Below the pieces are notes generated by a model. The model searched no databases and was not told where the DNA came from. It saw only the letters and a program-made list of their open reading frames with translations. Both the position numbers and the translations under genes were made by a program. Positions 17,874 to 25,815 of a stretch of DNA of 64,000 nt are shown here, piece after piece. The stretch comes from Pseudooceanicola sediminis. GTDB taxonomy: Bacteria > Pseudomonadota > Alphaproteobacteria > Rhodobacterales > Rhodobacteraceae. The stretch lies in NCBI RefSeq assembly GCF_003575965.1, contig NZ_QWJJ01000001.1, positions 124,001-188,000 of the forward strand, written 5' to 3'. The first letter of the stretch is position 1. Each line of letters starts with the position of its first letter.

Positions 17874-18937
17874 GCTTTTCCAACCTCTCCAAGCAGTTCG
17901 ACGGTGTTGCCGCGCTGGACAGCATCAATGCGCAGATCACGTCGGGGGAATTCGTCGCGCTGCTGGGGCCGTCGGGCTGTGGCAAGACGACGTTGCTGCG
18001 CCTGACGGCGGGCTTTGAACACCCAAGCGCGGGCGAGATCCAGATCGGCGGTCACACGGTGGCCGGTGCGGGCCAGTTCGTCCCGCCGGAGGATCGCGGC
18101 GTCGGCATCGTCTTTCAATCCTACGCGCTTTGGCCGCACAAGAGCGTTTACGCAAACGTCGCCTACCCGCTTGAGGTGCGCCGCGTGCCACGCGCCGAAC
18201 GTCAGGCGCGCGTGGCCGAGGCGCTGTCCCTGACGGGCCTCAGCGACCTGGCGCAACGGATGCCGTCGCAATTGTCCGGCGGTCAGCGCCAGCGCGTCGC
18301 CCTGGCCCGTTGCCTGGTGTTCGACCCGCGCGCCGTTCTTCTGGACGAACCGCTTGCCAACCTCGACCTCGCTCTGCGCGCCTCGATGCAGGAGGTGTTC
18401 TCGATGTTCCACCGCCGCACGGGCGCCACCATGCTCTACGTCACCCATGATCAGGGCGAGGCGCTTGCCCTGGCCGACCGGGTTGCGGTGATGGCGGCGG
18501 GCAGGATCCGGCAATTCGCCGCGCCCGAGGTGTTGTACCGCGAACCCGTGGATTGCTTTGTCGCGGGGTTTGTCGGGGACGGTGCCGTGGTCTCGGCCCG
18601 CTGCACCGGACAGACCGACGGGGCCCGGCTGGTGCTGAATGTCCTTGGGCAGGAGGTCCTGTCGCGCAGCGCCACGCCCGAGCCGAGCCACGTCAGCATC
18701 CGCCCCGAGTCGATTGCGATCAGCGAAGATGCGCCGTTGCGCGCGCGCGTGACCGGCTGCACCTACCTCGGCGGGCAATTCCGCCTGACGTTGGACACCG
18801 CCGGCGAAACCCTTGTCGCCTTCGCCCGCCAGCGCGCCCGCATCGGCGAAACCGTCGGCATCAGGCTTCAGGATCTCTGGGCGTTCCGCGATCCTGGCGG
18901 CGTGATCACGATGCAGCGGGCGCTGGCCCATGCCTGA
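17861..18937 (+). CDS. ABC transporter ATP-binding protein
   Basis: 358 residues. Walker A is GPSGCGKTTLLRLTAG, the Q-loop is in VFQSYALWPHKSV, the signature LSGGQRQRVALARCLVFDPRAVLLDEP includes Walker B, and the H-loop is YVTHDQGEALALADR. The C-terminal 120 residues form a TOBE-type regulatory domain (ESIAISEDAPLRARVTGCTYLGGQFRLTLDT). This is the CUT1/Fe3+-type ATPase expected to energise the two preceding gene products. It overlaps the next gene by 8 bases. Confidence 0.94.
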   Translation: MAELSFSNLSKQFDGVAALDSINAQITSGEFVALLGPSGCGKTTLLRLTAGFEHPSAGEIQIGGHTVAGAGQFVPPEDRGVGIVFQSYALWPHKSVYANVAYPLEVRRVPRAERQARVAEALSLTGLSDLAQRMPSQLSGGQRQRVALARCLVFDPRAVLLDEPLANLDLALRASMQEVFSMFHRRTGATMLYVTHDQGEALALADRVAVMAAGRIRQFAAPEVLYREPVDCFVAGFVGDGAVVSARCTGQTDGARLVLNVLGQEVLSRSATPEPSHVSIRPESIAISEDAPLRARVTGCTYLGGQFRLTLDTAGETLVAFARQRARIGETVGIRLQDLWAFRDPGGVITMQRALAHA

Positions 18938-20015
18938 CAACAGCCATCGGACCGCCCCCTGGATCGAGGTTCTGTCGGGGCTTGGTGAAAAGGGCCCGGC
19001 CTGCATCCGTCTGTGGACGGGTCAGGCCCTGTGGGTGCTGGACGTGGGCGTCGGGCCAGAAGCCACCTCGCCCTTCAACCCCGCCTGGATCGAGGGCGCG
19101 CAGCGCGTGTTCATCACCCATGATCATATCGACCACATCGGCGGTGCCGCCCATGCGGTCACCGCCGGCTTGCCGATCCATTGCACCGCCCAGACCGCCC
19201 GCGCGCTGCCGCCCGGCAGCAACGTCGTGGCCTTGCCTGAAAATGGCCGCAGCGTCATCGACGGCGTCCGTGTGACCACGGGGCGCAATGGCCATGCGTT
19301 GGGCGGCGTCTGGCTTCATTTCGATCTCGGGGACGGCCTGTTCTTTTCCGGTGACTGGTCCGAGGAAAGCACCTGGTTCGCCTTTGATCCGCCGCCCCGT
19401 GCAAAGACGGCATTGATCGATTCCTCCTACCACCTTGATGACATCGCCCAGTCACAGCGCATCTTGGCGCTCGATCAGATGCTCCTTGCACATCAGGATC
19501 GGCAGATCCTGTTTCCGGTGCCGCCCTCGGGCCGCGCTGGCGAACTGGCGCTGCACCTGATGCGGCACGGCGCGGTCAGCCTCGACGACAGTTGCCGCAG
19601 GGCGGTTGACCGAGCACTGCACAGCGGCAGCCTCAGCAGCGCGGCACAGCTGCTTGCGCCGCTGCTGGATCGCGGCTTTGACCCGGACGCACGCTTTCTG
19701 CTCTGCGACACGCCGAACGCGGATGCCGGCATGGCGGCCCAATTGGTGCGCGACTGGCATGACGATGGCCGGCTGGGACGGCAGGCGATGGTGCTGTTCA
19801 CGGGGCATATGACGGCCCATGCGCGGGTCATCGCAGCCGAAGGCGGGCAATTTCTGCGCTGGAACGTCCATCCCCCGCTGTCGGATCAGATCGCGATGGT
19901 GCGCCGTCTGGATGCACACCGCTACGCGCCGCTGTTTTGCTCCCAACCCGAGGATTACCTGCTCGAACCGCGCTTTCAGGCGGATCTCGTGCTGAACGAA
20001 AGGTGCCTGTTGTGA
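18930..20015 (+). CDS. MBL-fold metallo-hydrolase (beta-CASP-like C-terminus), probable phosphodiesterase
   Basis: 361 residues. The metal site motif THDHIDHIGG carries His64, His66, Asp68 and His69. A later histidine is in GRNGHALGGVW and an aspartate in FFSGDWSEE. The C-terminal half, with MVLFTGHMTAHARVIAAEGGQFLRWNVHPPLSDQ and PLFCSQPED, is reminiscent of the extra motifs of beta-CASP or RNase Z-type members that act on phosphodiesters. No signal peptide, so it should act on an imported compound. It overlaps the ATPase gene by 8 bases. The exact substrate is unknown. Confidence 0.75.
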   Translation: MPDNSHRTAPWIEVLSGLGEKGPACIRLWTGQALWVLDVGVGPEATSPFNPAWIEGAQRVFITHDHIDHIGGAAHAVTAGLPIHCTAQTARALPPGSNVVALPENGRSVIDGVRVTTGRNGHALGGVWLHFDLGDGLFFSGDWSEESTWFAFDPPPRAKTALIDSSYHLDDIAQSQRILALDQMLLAHQDRQILFPVPPSGRAGELALHLMRHGAVSLDDSCRRAVDRALHSGSLSSAAQLLAPLLDRGFDPDARFLLCDTPNADAGMAAQLVRDWHDDGRLGRQAMVLFTGHMTAHARVIAAEGGQFLRWNVHPPLSDQIAMVRRLDAHRYAPLFCSQPEDYLLEPRFQADLVLNERCLL

Positions 20016-20575
20016 CGCTGCGCGCCCGGCCCTTCGTGCTGATCCGCCATGGCCAGACGGATGCCAACCGCGACCATCTTGTCGCGGGCCGCACCGAGGC
20101 ACAGTTGACACAGGTGGGCCGCCGCGCCGCGCAGGCGCTGTCGGGTTGGGAATGGCCCGCCGATACGATGCTATTCGTCAGTCCCCAGCAGCGGGCGCGC
20201 GAAACGGCCCGCCTGGCCTTTCCGCATCACAGCCCGGTTCTGCTCGAGGGGTTGCGCGAACGTGATTGGGGGCTTCTGGAAGGCCGCCCGGTGTCCCAGC
20301 TCCTGCCGCGCGATCAGACGCCCGAGCAGGGAGAGGCCTGGCCAGACATGATCGGTCGGGTTTGCGCCGCGATTGCGGTCGCGCAGGATGCCGCGGCCGG
20401 TCGCCTGCCTGTCTGCGTCGCCCATTCGGGCGTCATCAGGGCCGCGCGCCACCTGACCGGCGGGGCCGCCGACGGTCCCTCGCCCGCAAACACCACCCCC
20501 TACCTGTTTTCCCCCACCCCCGAGGGCTGGCGTGAAACCCTGCTGGAACAGAAAGACACCCGATGGATTGCGTGA
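20012..20575 (+). CDS. Histidine phosphatase superfamily protein
   Basis: 187 residues with a GTG start that overlaps the MBL stop (GTGA). The phosphoenzyme motif is FVLIRHGQTDANRDHLVAGRTEAQLTQVGRRQ-like near the start (Arg12, His13, Gly14), with a second-site arginine in SPQQRARETARLAF. A late histidine is present in VCVAHSGVIRA. This is the phosphoglycerate mutase-like fold that removes a phosphate from small molecules. It is cytoplasmic and would remove a terminal phosphate after MBL cleavage, if the operon acts as a pathway. Confidence 0.85.
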   Translation: MTLRARPFVLIRHGQTDANRDHLVAGRTEAQLTQVGRRAAQALSGWEWPADTMLFVSPQQRARETARLAFPHHSPVLLEGLRERDWGLLEGRPVSQLLPRDQTPEQGEAWPDMIGRVCAAIAVAQDAAAGRLPVCVAHSGVIRAARHLTGGAADGPSPANTTPYLFSPTPEGWRETLLEQKDTRWIA

Positions 20576-21009
20576 TTTTCGATATCGATGGCACCTTGGC
20601 CGAATTTGACGCTGATCGTCTGGGCCATCTGGTGCATGGCGCGGTCAAGCACTGGCAAATCTTTCACGAAGAGATGGCCTCCGCCGCGCTGATCGCCCCC
20701 GTCGCACGGCTGTTGCACACGCTCAGGGCGCAGGGCAATGCGGTCGTGTTGTGTTCAGGGCGCCCCGATGGGTGGCGGTCCCATACCGCGAAATGGCTCG
20801 AACAAATGGAAATTCCCTATGACGCGCTCTATCTGCGCCGCCGCGACGAAGATGGCGCCAGCGATCCGGAGGTAAAGCGCAGCGCGCTCGACCGGATACG
20901 CGCCGACGGGTATCAGCCCTGGCTTGTCGTCGATGACAGAAGCGCCGTCGTCGCCTTCTGGCGCGAGGCCGGACTGACCTGCCTGCAATGCGCCGCGGGG
21001 GATTTCTGA
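20563..21009 (+). CDS. HAD-superfamily phosphatase (PNKP 3'-phosphatase-like)
   Basis: 148 residues, one compact HAD domain. Motif I is VIFDIDGTLAEF (nucleophile Asp7, acid Asp9), motif II lies in AVVLCSGRPDGWRSHT, and the motif IV acidic pair is in WLVVDDRSAVVAFWREAGL. The pattern SGRP...W...Y...LY.R...D resembles the phosphatase domain of polynucleotide kinase/phosphatase-like HAD proteins. It overlaps the histidine phosphatase gene by 13 bases and is the last gene of the operon. The substrate is unknown. Confidence 0.85.
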   Translation: MDCVIFDIDGTLAEFDADRLGHLVHGAVKHWQIFHEEMASAALIAPVARLLHTLRAQGNAVVLCSGRPDGWRSHTAKWLEQMEIPYDALYLRRRDEDGASDPEVKRSALDRIRADGYQPWLVVDDRSAVVAFWREAGLTCLQCAAGDF

Positions 21010-21109
21010 CCCCGGCACGTGCCGCCCCTTGGCCCCGCCCCTCACGCCGCAAAGACGCTCTGCCTCCTGAAGGGAACGGAGGCCGGGATGCTACGGCGGG
21101 CAAGGTGCC

Positions 21110-21715
21110 TCAGCCGCGCGGGCCTTGGGTGTGCTGACCCTGGGAGCCTGACCTGGCGTCCTCAGGGGGCACCACCTGCACACGACGCGCCTCATCCGAC
21201 CAGCGCACATTCCAGACGCCAAGGATACCCGCCTTGTTCTTTATGATCTCCCATCGCATCAGGGTCGAAACTTCGCTCTCGGGATCGAACAGCGGGCGCA
21301 CCCGCCAGCGCGTCTCAGCCGCGTTGGACCCCATCCCCTCGGGGATCAGGCACAGCCCCGTCGTGCCACCTGCCCTTGCCGCCAGTTGCAGCCGCCGCCC
21401 TTCGCGCAGATCCAGCGGGCGGGTGATGTCGATCAGAACGCAGGACAGCGCGCCATCGCGCAGCGCTTCCTCGGCCACGGCAAGACTGTCGACCTCGGTC
21501 TTTGTCTGCGCCATCAGCATACGGGACGGCTCAAATACCGACGTGATACCGACAGGATACAGTGCCTCTTTCTGACGCTGCTCCGGGCGGATCCACAACG
21601 CTCCGCCCTGCCCCGATGCCGCGACCATCGCCGCAAACGCGGCGGACCCCAGCCCGCAGCATTCGTGAACCCGCCCGACGCGCAAAGGAAAAACACTGGC
21701 GAAATCTGGCTGCAT
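21110..21715 (-). CDS. ImuA-like RecA-fold protein, orphan
   Basis: 201 residues. The sequence [31 protein letters not shown] near the start looks like a RecA/ImuA-type core with a degenerate P-loop (no GKT). [35 protein letters not shown] and [38 protein letters not shown] are typical of ImuA/SulA-like proteins. ImuA normally accompanies ImuB and DnaE2 in a damage-inducible mutagenesis cassette, but neither gene is adjacent here. Residues after about 180 are polar and probably disordered. I place moderate confidence on the family and little on the role. Confidence 0.55.
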   Translation of the reverse strand: MQPDFASVFPLRVGRVHECCGLGSAAFAAMVAASGQGGALWIRPEQRQKEALYPVGITSVFEPSRMLMAQTKTEVDSLAVAEEALRDGALSCVLIDITRPLDLREGRRLQLAARAGGTTGLCLIPEGMGSNAAETRWRVRPLFDPESEVSTLMRWEIIKNKAGILGVWNVRWSDEARRVQVVPPEDARSGSQGQHTQGPRG

Positions 21716-22032
21716 GGCGATGATCGTATCTCGACTGTTGTACCGGCAGGACCGGGCCGCGACGACCCTGGCTCGCCATCAATATCGTGTTCCCCGCACG
21801 GCGTCACATGCCCGCAAGGACAGCTCGGTTATCGAGGTCCCGTCCGATCATTTCAAGGTCAACGCGTATGACAAGACCTTGTTCTCGCAGCGGGGTCCGA
21901 TCTGGGGCGCACACAGAATTATCGCCCTGCGCCAACCAGAAACGCGTCGCCCAAAGGCAAGGTTGCACCATCAAACAGGGATCGACCGGCAAAGGCAGCC
22001 CGCGGTCAAGGTGTTGAATTTTCAGGGGAAAA
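21716..22032. other. Intergenic region, nothing recognised
   Basis: This 317-base gap separates the ImuA-like gene from the tRNA. I looked for a LexA-type GTTC-N7-GTTC or GAAC-N7-GAAC box upstream of the ImuA-like gene and did not find one. No plausible gene is seen. Confidence 0.5.
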
Positions 22033-22109
22033 TGGTGCACCCAATAGGATTCGAACCTATGGCCTCTGCCTTCGGAGGGCAGCGCTCTATCCAGCTGAGC
22101 TATGGGTGC
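22033..22109 (-). tRNA. tRNA-Arg (anticodon CCG)
   Basis: 77 bases read on the minus strand with all four arms: acceptor GCACCCA pairs with TGGGTGC, D-arm GCTC/GAGC, anticodon stem CTGCC/GGCAG with loop CTCCGAA (anticodon CCG), and T-arm ATAGG-TTCGAAT-CCTAT. The discriminator A and CCA end are encoded. It decodes CGG. Confidence 0.96.
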
Positions 22110-22185
22110 CTGCGGGCGTCTATAACGGCTCGCTGAAATCTCTGCAATGGCCTGCGCACCGCGATTGCGCAGTTTTCCACCCGCA

Positions 22186-22245
22186 CCGGACTTGGATCAA
22201 CCGGACTTGGATCAACCGGGCTTGGAATACCCGGGCTTGGCCACA
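22186..22245. repeat. 15-bp tandem repeat, four copies
   Basis: Four consecutive units of 15 bases: CCGGACTTGGATCAA twice (22186-22200, 22201-22215), then CCGGGCTTGGAATAC and CCGGGCTTGGCCACA (22216-22230, 22231-22245). The block lies between the tRNA and the 3' end of the methyltransferase gene. No function is apparent. Confidence 0.9.
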
Positions 22246-22278
22246 TCAGGCGCAGGCGATCACGTCACGCATTTCGCG

Positions 22279-23289
22279 TCAGGCTTTGACGGCCTGCGCC
22301 AGCATGGTCATCTCGGGGATCATCGTGCGGATCGCCACATCACGAAAGCCGCCGTCGGACAATGTCTGTGTCAGCCATCCCGCATCAAGGGACCGCGCCT
22401 CGGGGGTAAAGGCGGTATGCTGCAATTGCCACAGCGCCGCGAGAGAGGGACCGGTGCGGTCCGCCTCGACAATGAAATCATGGATCAGGATCATACCGCC
22501 GGGGTTCAGAACCGACAGCGCCTTTTCGATCAGCCCGTCATGGGTTTCGCCCGGAACGCCGGAAAACAGGTAGGACATCAGCACCACGTCCTGCCCCTTG
22601 GGCCATTCGGCCTCAAGCGCGTTGCCGTCCTGATATGTGATGCGGTCGCTCAGCCCGGCCTCCTCGACATACCGCCGGCCCAGCTTGGCGACATTGGGAA
22701 ACTCCAGCACGGTGGCCGTCAGATCGTCAAACGCCTTGCACAGCGTGATATCAAAGGCTGCCGTGCCACCCCCGACATCCAGCAGCGCCTTGCCCCCCGA
22801 CAGATCCAGAGTTCGGGCCAGTTGCCGTGCCGGGCCCAGCGATCCGGCGTGCTGGCTTTCGGAATACAGCCGTGCCTCTTCGGGGTCGGAAAACCAATCG
22901 GCATAGCTCTGGGTCGTGCCTTCTTCCATCGTGCCCATCAGGGCGCCTTCGATCTGGTCCAGCAGCGGGTACATCTGCTTGCCGACCTGAAGGCGGATGT
23001 AGTCGCCAAAATCGTACTTGGCCCCCTTGACCAGAAAGGCCTCGGCGGCGGGAGAGTTGGAAAAGACGGCATCTTCGACACTGACCAGACCCAGCCCCGC
23101 CAGCGCGGTCAGCAGGGTCATCGCCCGATCTTCGTGGATGCCTTCGGCCTCGGCCAGCGCGGCGGCCGTCATCGGCGCCTGTGCCAGATGCGAAAACACC
23201 TTCAGTTCCAGCGCTGCGAACAACGCCTTGGACCCCATGAACCCGAATGCAATTTGCGAAATTTCGTCGGCTTCGGTCAAAAGGGTCAT
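22279..23289 (-). CDS. SAM-dependent methyltransferase, acetylserotonin O-methyltransferase family
   Basis: 336 residues. Residues about 1-100 are a winged-helix dimerisation domain (ISQIAFGFMGSKALFAALELKVFSHLAQAPMTAAALAEAEG). Residues about 160-320 are the class I SAM-binding fold, with motif I GGKALLDVGGGTAAFDITL, then ATVLEFPNVAKLGR, QDVVLMSYLFSGVPGETHDGLIEKALSVLNPGGMILIHDF. The family includes small-molecule O-methyltransferases and, in marine alphaproteobacteria, the DMSP-synthesis S-methyltransferase DsyB; I cannot tell which from sequence alone. It lies 240 bases downstream of sufS on the same strand but may have its own promoter. Confidence 0.85.
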   Translation of the reverse strand: MTLLTEADEISQIAFGFMGSKALFAALELKVFSHLAQAPMTAAALAEAEGIHEDRAMTLLTALAGLGLVSVEDAVFSNSPAAEAFLVKGAKYDFGDYIRLQVGKQMYPLLDQIEGALMGTMEEGTTQSYADWFSDPEEARLYSESQHAGSLGPARQLARTLDLSGGKALLDVGGGTAAFDITLCKAFDDLTATVLEFPNVAKLGRRYVEEAGLSDRITYQDGNALEAEWPKGQDVVLMSYLFSGVPGETHDGLIEKALSVLNPGGMILIHDFIVEADRTGPSLAALWQLQHTAFTPEARSLDAGWLTQTLSDGGFRDVAIRTMIPEMTMLAQAVKA

Positions 23290-23469
23290 GGAACGCTCCT
23301 GCGGATGTGGAAAACTGACCCAAGCCTAGGCCCGTTCCCGCCACATGGGAACCCACCGGGTCAAAAACGACAGGTCCAATGTCGCTATTGCCCAATCCAA
23401 CGCCGCAGAACGCCGTTTCACGCCGTGACTGTCGGTGCCTTTTGCGCACTCCGCCCTTTGGCGCATGCC

Positions 23470-23496
23470 GGCTGGCCCCCTATCGGGGGCTCAGCC
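23470..23496 (-). terminator. Hairpin downstream of sufS
   Basis: GGCTG-GCCCCC, loop TATC, GGGGGC-T-CAGCC is an 11-pair stem with one bulged T, just after the sufS stop on the minus strand. No T-run follows, so it may be a processing or pausing hairpin rather than a strict terminator. Confidence 0.45.
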
Positions 23497-23529
23497 TTCA
23501 CATGGTGGGCGGGACATGCCGGGCCGGGA

Positions 23530-24750
23530 TCACGCGAAAAGGTCGTGCGCCAGTTCCAGCGCCTCGATCAGCACATCCACCTCGGCTTCGGTGTTGTACA
23601 TGGCCAGGCTGGCACGGCAGCTCGCGGCGATCCCCAGCGTTTCCATCAACGGACCCGCGCAATGATGCCCGGCGCGCACCGCCACGCCCTTCTTGTCGAG
23701 GATGGTCGAAATGTCATGCGCATGGGCCGCGCCGTCCAACGTAAAGCTGAAGATGCCGCCCTTGCCCGGTGCATTGCCCTGGACGTTCAGCCAGTTCAGG
23801 CCATGCAGCTTTTCCGTCGTATAGGCCGTCAGCGCCATCTCGTGTGCGTGAATGGCCTCCATGCCGATGCCGGTCATGTAATCGAGCGCCACGCCAAGTC
23901 CGATCATCTGAACGATGCCGGGCGTACCCGCCTCGAACTTCATCGGCGGGTCGTTGTAGATCACCGCGTCGCGGCTGACCTCGCGGATCATGTCGCCGCC
24001 GCCCAGGAACGGGCGCATCTGCGCCAACCGGCTGGCACGGCAATAGATCGCACCGGACCCCGACGGGCCATACAGCTTGTGACCGGTGATGGCGTAGAAA
24101 TCACAGCCGATGTCCTGAACATCGACAGGCATGTGCACCGCCGCCTGCGATCCATCGATCAGCGTGGCAATACCGCGCGCCTGCGCGGCGGCGCAGATCG
24201 CCTTGACGTCGACGACGGTGCCCAGAACATTGGACATCTGCGTGATCGCCACCAGTTTCGTGCGTGGCCCCATGGCCGCGATCACGGCCTCCGGGTCCAG
24301 CGATCCGTCGGCGTCGACATCGACCCATTTCAGGACAACGCCCATACGCTCGCGCAGGAAATGCCAGGGCACGATATTGGCATGATGCTCCATCACCGAC
24401 AGGACGATCTCGTCACCGGCCTGCAACCGGGGCATCGCCCAGGAATAGGCCACCATGTTGATGCCTTCGGTGGTGCCCGAATTCATCACGATCTCGTCTT
24501 CGCTGGCCGCGTTCAGGAACCGTGCGATGGTACCGCGCACCGCCTCGTACTTGTCCGTGGCCAGGTTCGACAGGAAATGCAGGCCCCGGTGCACATTGGC
24601 ATATTCGTGCGAATAGGCCTGCGTGATCGCGTCGATCACCACCTGCGGCTTTTGCGCCGAGGCGCCGTTGTCCAGATAGACCAGCGGCTTGTCGTTCACG
24701 GTGCGCGACAGGATCGGGAAATCGGCACGGATTGCATTGACGTCGAACAT
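23530..24750 (-). CDS. sufS: Cysteine desulfurase SufS
   Basis: 406 residues, the normal size for group II cysteine desulfurases. It takes sulfur from cysteine for Fe-S assembly by SufBCD. The PLP lysine is Lys225 in YAITGHKLYGPSG, the persulfide cysteine is Cys364 in VRAGHHCAGPLM, and the N-terminal PLVYLDNGASAQKPQ and VHRGLHFLSNLATDKYE are typical. The start at MFDVNAI was chosen because the upstream frame encodes no conserved sequence. It is the last gene of the suf operon, directly after the two YIP1-like genes. Confidence 0.95.
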   Translation of the reverse strand: MFDVNAIRADFPILSRTVNDKPLVYLDNGASAQKPQVVIDAITQAYSHEYANVHRGLHFLSNLATDKYEAVRGTIARFLNAASEDEIVMNSGTTEGINMVAYSWAMPRLQAGDEIVLSVMEHHANIVPWHFLRERMGVVLKWVDVDADGSLDPEAVIAAMGPRTKLVAITQMSNVLGTVVDVKAICAAAQARGIATLIDGSQAAVHMPVDVQDIGCDFYAITGHKLYGPSGSGAIYCRASRLAQMRPFLGGGDMIREVSRDAVIYNDPPMKFEAGTPGIVQMIGLGVALDYMTGIGMEAIHAHEMALTAYTTEKLHGLNWLNVQGNAPGKGGIFSFTLDGAAHAHDISTILDKKGVAVRAGHHCAGPLMETLGIAASCRASLAMYNTEAEVDVLIEALELAHDLFA

Positions 24751-24751
24751 A

Positions 24752-25315
24752 TCAGACCTCCACGGGCGCAACGCCCATAGCAGACAGCAGCACCGAAAGA
24801 ACCAGCACGGCAGAAACAAAAGTGACACCGACGACCCCGACCGCCTTCAGGCGGGTTTCAAAGCCATGGGCGGCCGCGACAAAGCTGATCATCATGTAGA
24901 TGCCCCAGATCCCTGCTGCCATCCCGATCAGCCAGGCCAGCGCGGGCACCAGCATCCCGACAACGCTCAGCACGACCTGCGCGGCCAGCCGCAGGATCTG
25001 CAACCACAGCGTCACCCGCAACAGCGTCGTCGTCGTGCCGGTCCCGCCGAACATCCGCCCGACCACGGCAAGGATCGCGGCGCTGCCCCAGACAACCGCG
25101 CCGACCAGAGCCGCCAGCACGATCGGCGAGGCGAACCCACCGGGAAAGAAATCCACCGGCAACAGCAGGCCATACAACAGCCCGTTCAGCACCGCGACCA
25201 GCGCCAGCGTCAGCGGCACCACCGCCGGATTCAGCGACGTCGCCACCAGCAGCGGCGCTGCGGCCTGCGGGTTGAGGATGCTTTGACGCGCAAGGTCAAA
25301 CCAGGATGAAGTCAT
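24752..25315 (-). CDS. YIP1-like multi-pass membrane protein
   Basis: 187 residues with five likely membrane segments (around residues 20-50, 66-88, 110-130, 134-152 and 165-183). The start overlaps the end of the preceding membrane gene by 4 bases, and it ends 2 bases before the sufS start. The pattern looks like the Yip1/YIPF family, whose bacterial function is unknown. Its position inside the suf operon is seen in related genomes as I recall, but I do not know a role in cluster assembly. Confidence 0.7.
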   Translation of the reverse strand: MTSSWFDLARQSILNPQAAAPLLVATSLNPAVVPLTLALVAVLNGLLYGLLLPVDFFPGGFASPIVLAALVGAVVWGSAAILAVVGRMFGGTGTTTTLLRVTLWLQILRLAAQVVLSVVGMLVPALAWLIGMAAGIWGIYMMISFVAAAHGFETRLKAVGVVGVTFVSAVLVLSVLLSAMGVAPVEV

Positions 25316-25815
25316 GCGTGGCGGCTCCCCGATTGCGGGCTGAAGTGCGCTTCGATCAGCCCGGCCATCCAGAACACCAGGACGGCGAGGCACCATAATA
25401 TTCCGACTGCGCTGCTGGCCGGTCCGGAGCCGATGAAACCACCGACCAGGCCGTCCAGCAGCATCAGCGGCATTGCCGCGGCAAAGGCCCAGAACAGCGC
25501 GATCCGGCTGGCATAGGCACTGCCCCGCCCGCCGAAAAGCCGCGCCACCAGATGCGTCAGCGCCGCCAGCACGTACATGATCAGCGGCAGGATGAAGACC
25601 AGACCCAGCAACGACCCACCCAGCAACATTTGCAGGTCTTCGCCGCTGGCATCGGCCTGGCGCACCAGCCGGGGCCATTGCGCGACAAACGCCATTGTCC
25701 CCGCGCCCATGGCCAGCACCAGCGCGCGATCCTCGCGCACGCCCGCCGCCAGCAAGTGGCGGATGACGCGGCGGGGATGCAGATAGGTTGCCCCGATATT
25801 CCCGAGCAGCGACAT
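25312..25815 (-). CDS. YIP1-like multi-pass membrane protein
   Basis: 167 residues. A short polar N-terminus (YLHPRRVIRHLLAAGVREDRAL) is followed by four or five hydrophobic stretches, including LLGGSLLGLVFILPLIMYVLAALTHLVARLFGGRGS and AVGILWCLAVLVFWMAGLIEAHF. It overlaps sufD by one base (TGATG) and the next membrane gene by four. The RLFGGRGS segment is shared in form with RMFGGTGT in the neighbour, so the two genes may be distant paralogues. The function is unknown. Confidence 0.7.
   Translation of the reverse strand: MSLLGNIGATYLHPRRVIRHLLAAGVREDRALVLAMGAGTMAFVAQWPRLVRQADASGEDLQMLLGGSLLGLVFILPLIMYVLAALTHLVARLFGGRGSAYASRIALFWAFAAAMPLMLLDGLVGGFIGSGPASSAVGILWCLAVLVFWMAGLIEAHFSPQSGSRHA

Noticed and set aside
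22147-24780. Very long plus-strand open frame (877 codons) across the methyltransferase and sufS genes
   Set aside because: It is antisense to two clear genes, and its product is low-complexity and rich in His, Gln and Arg, as expected from GC-rich codon bias on the opposite strand.
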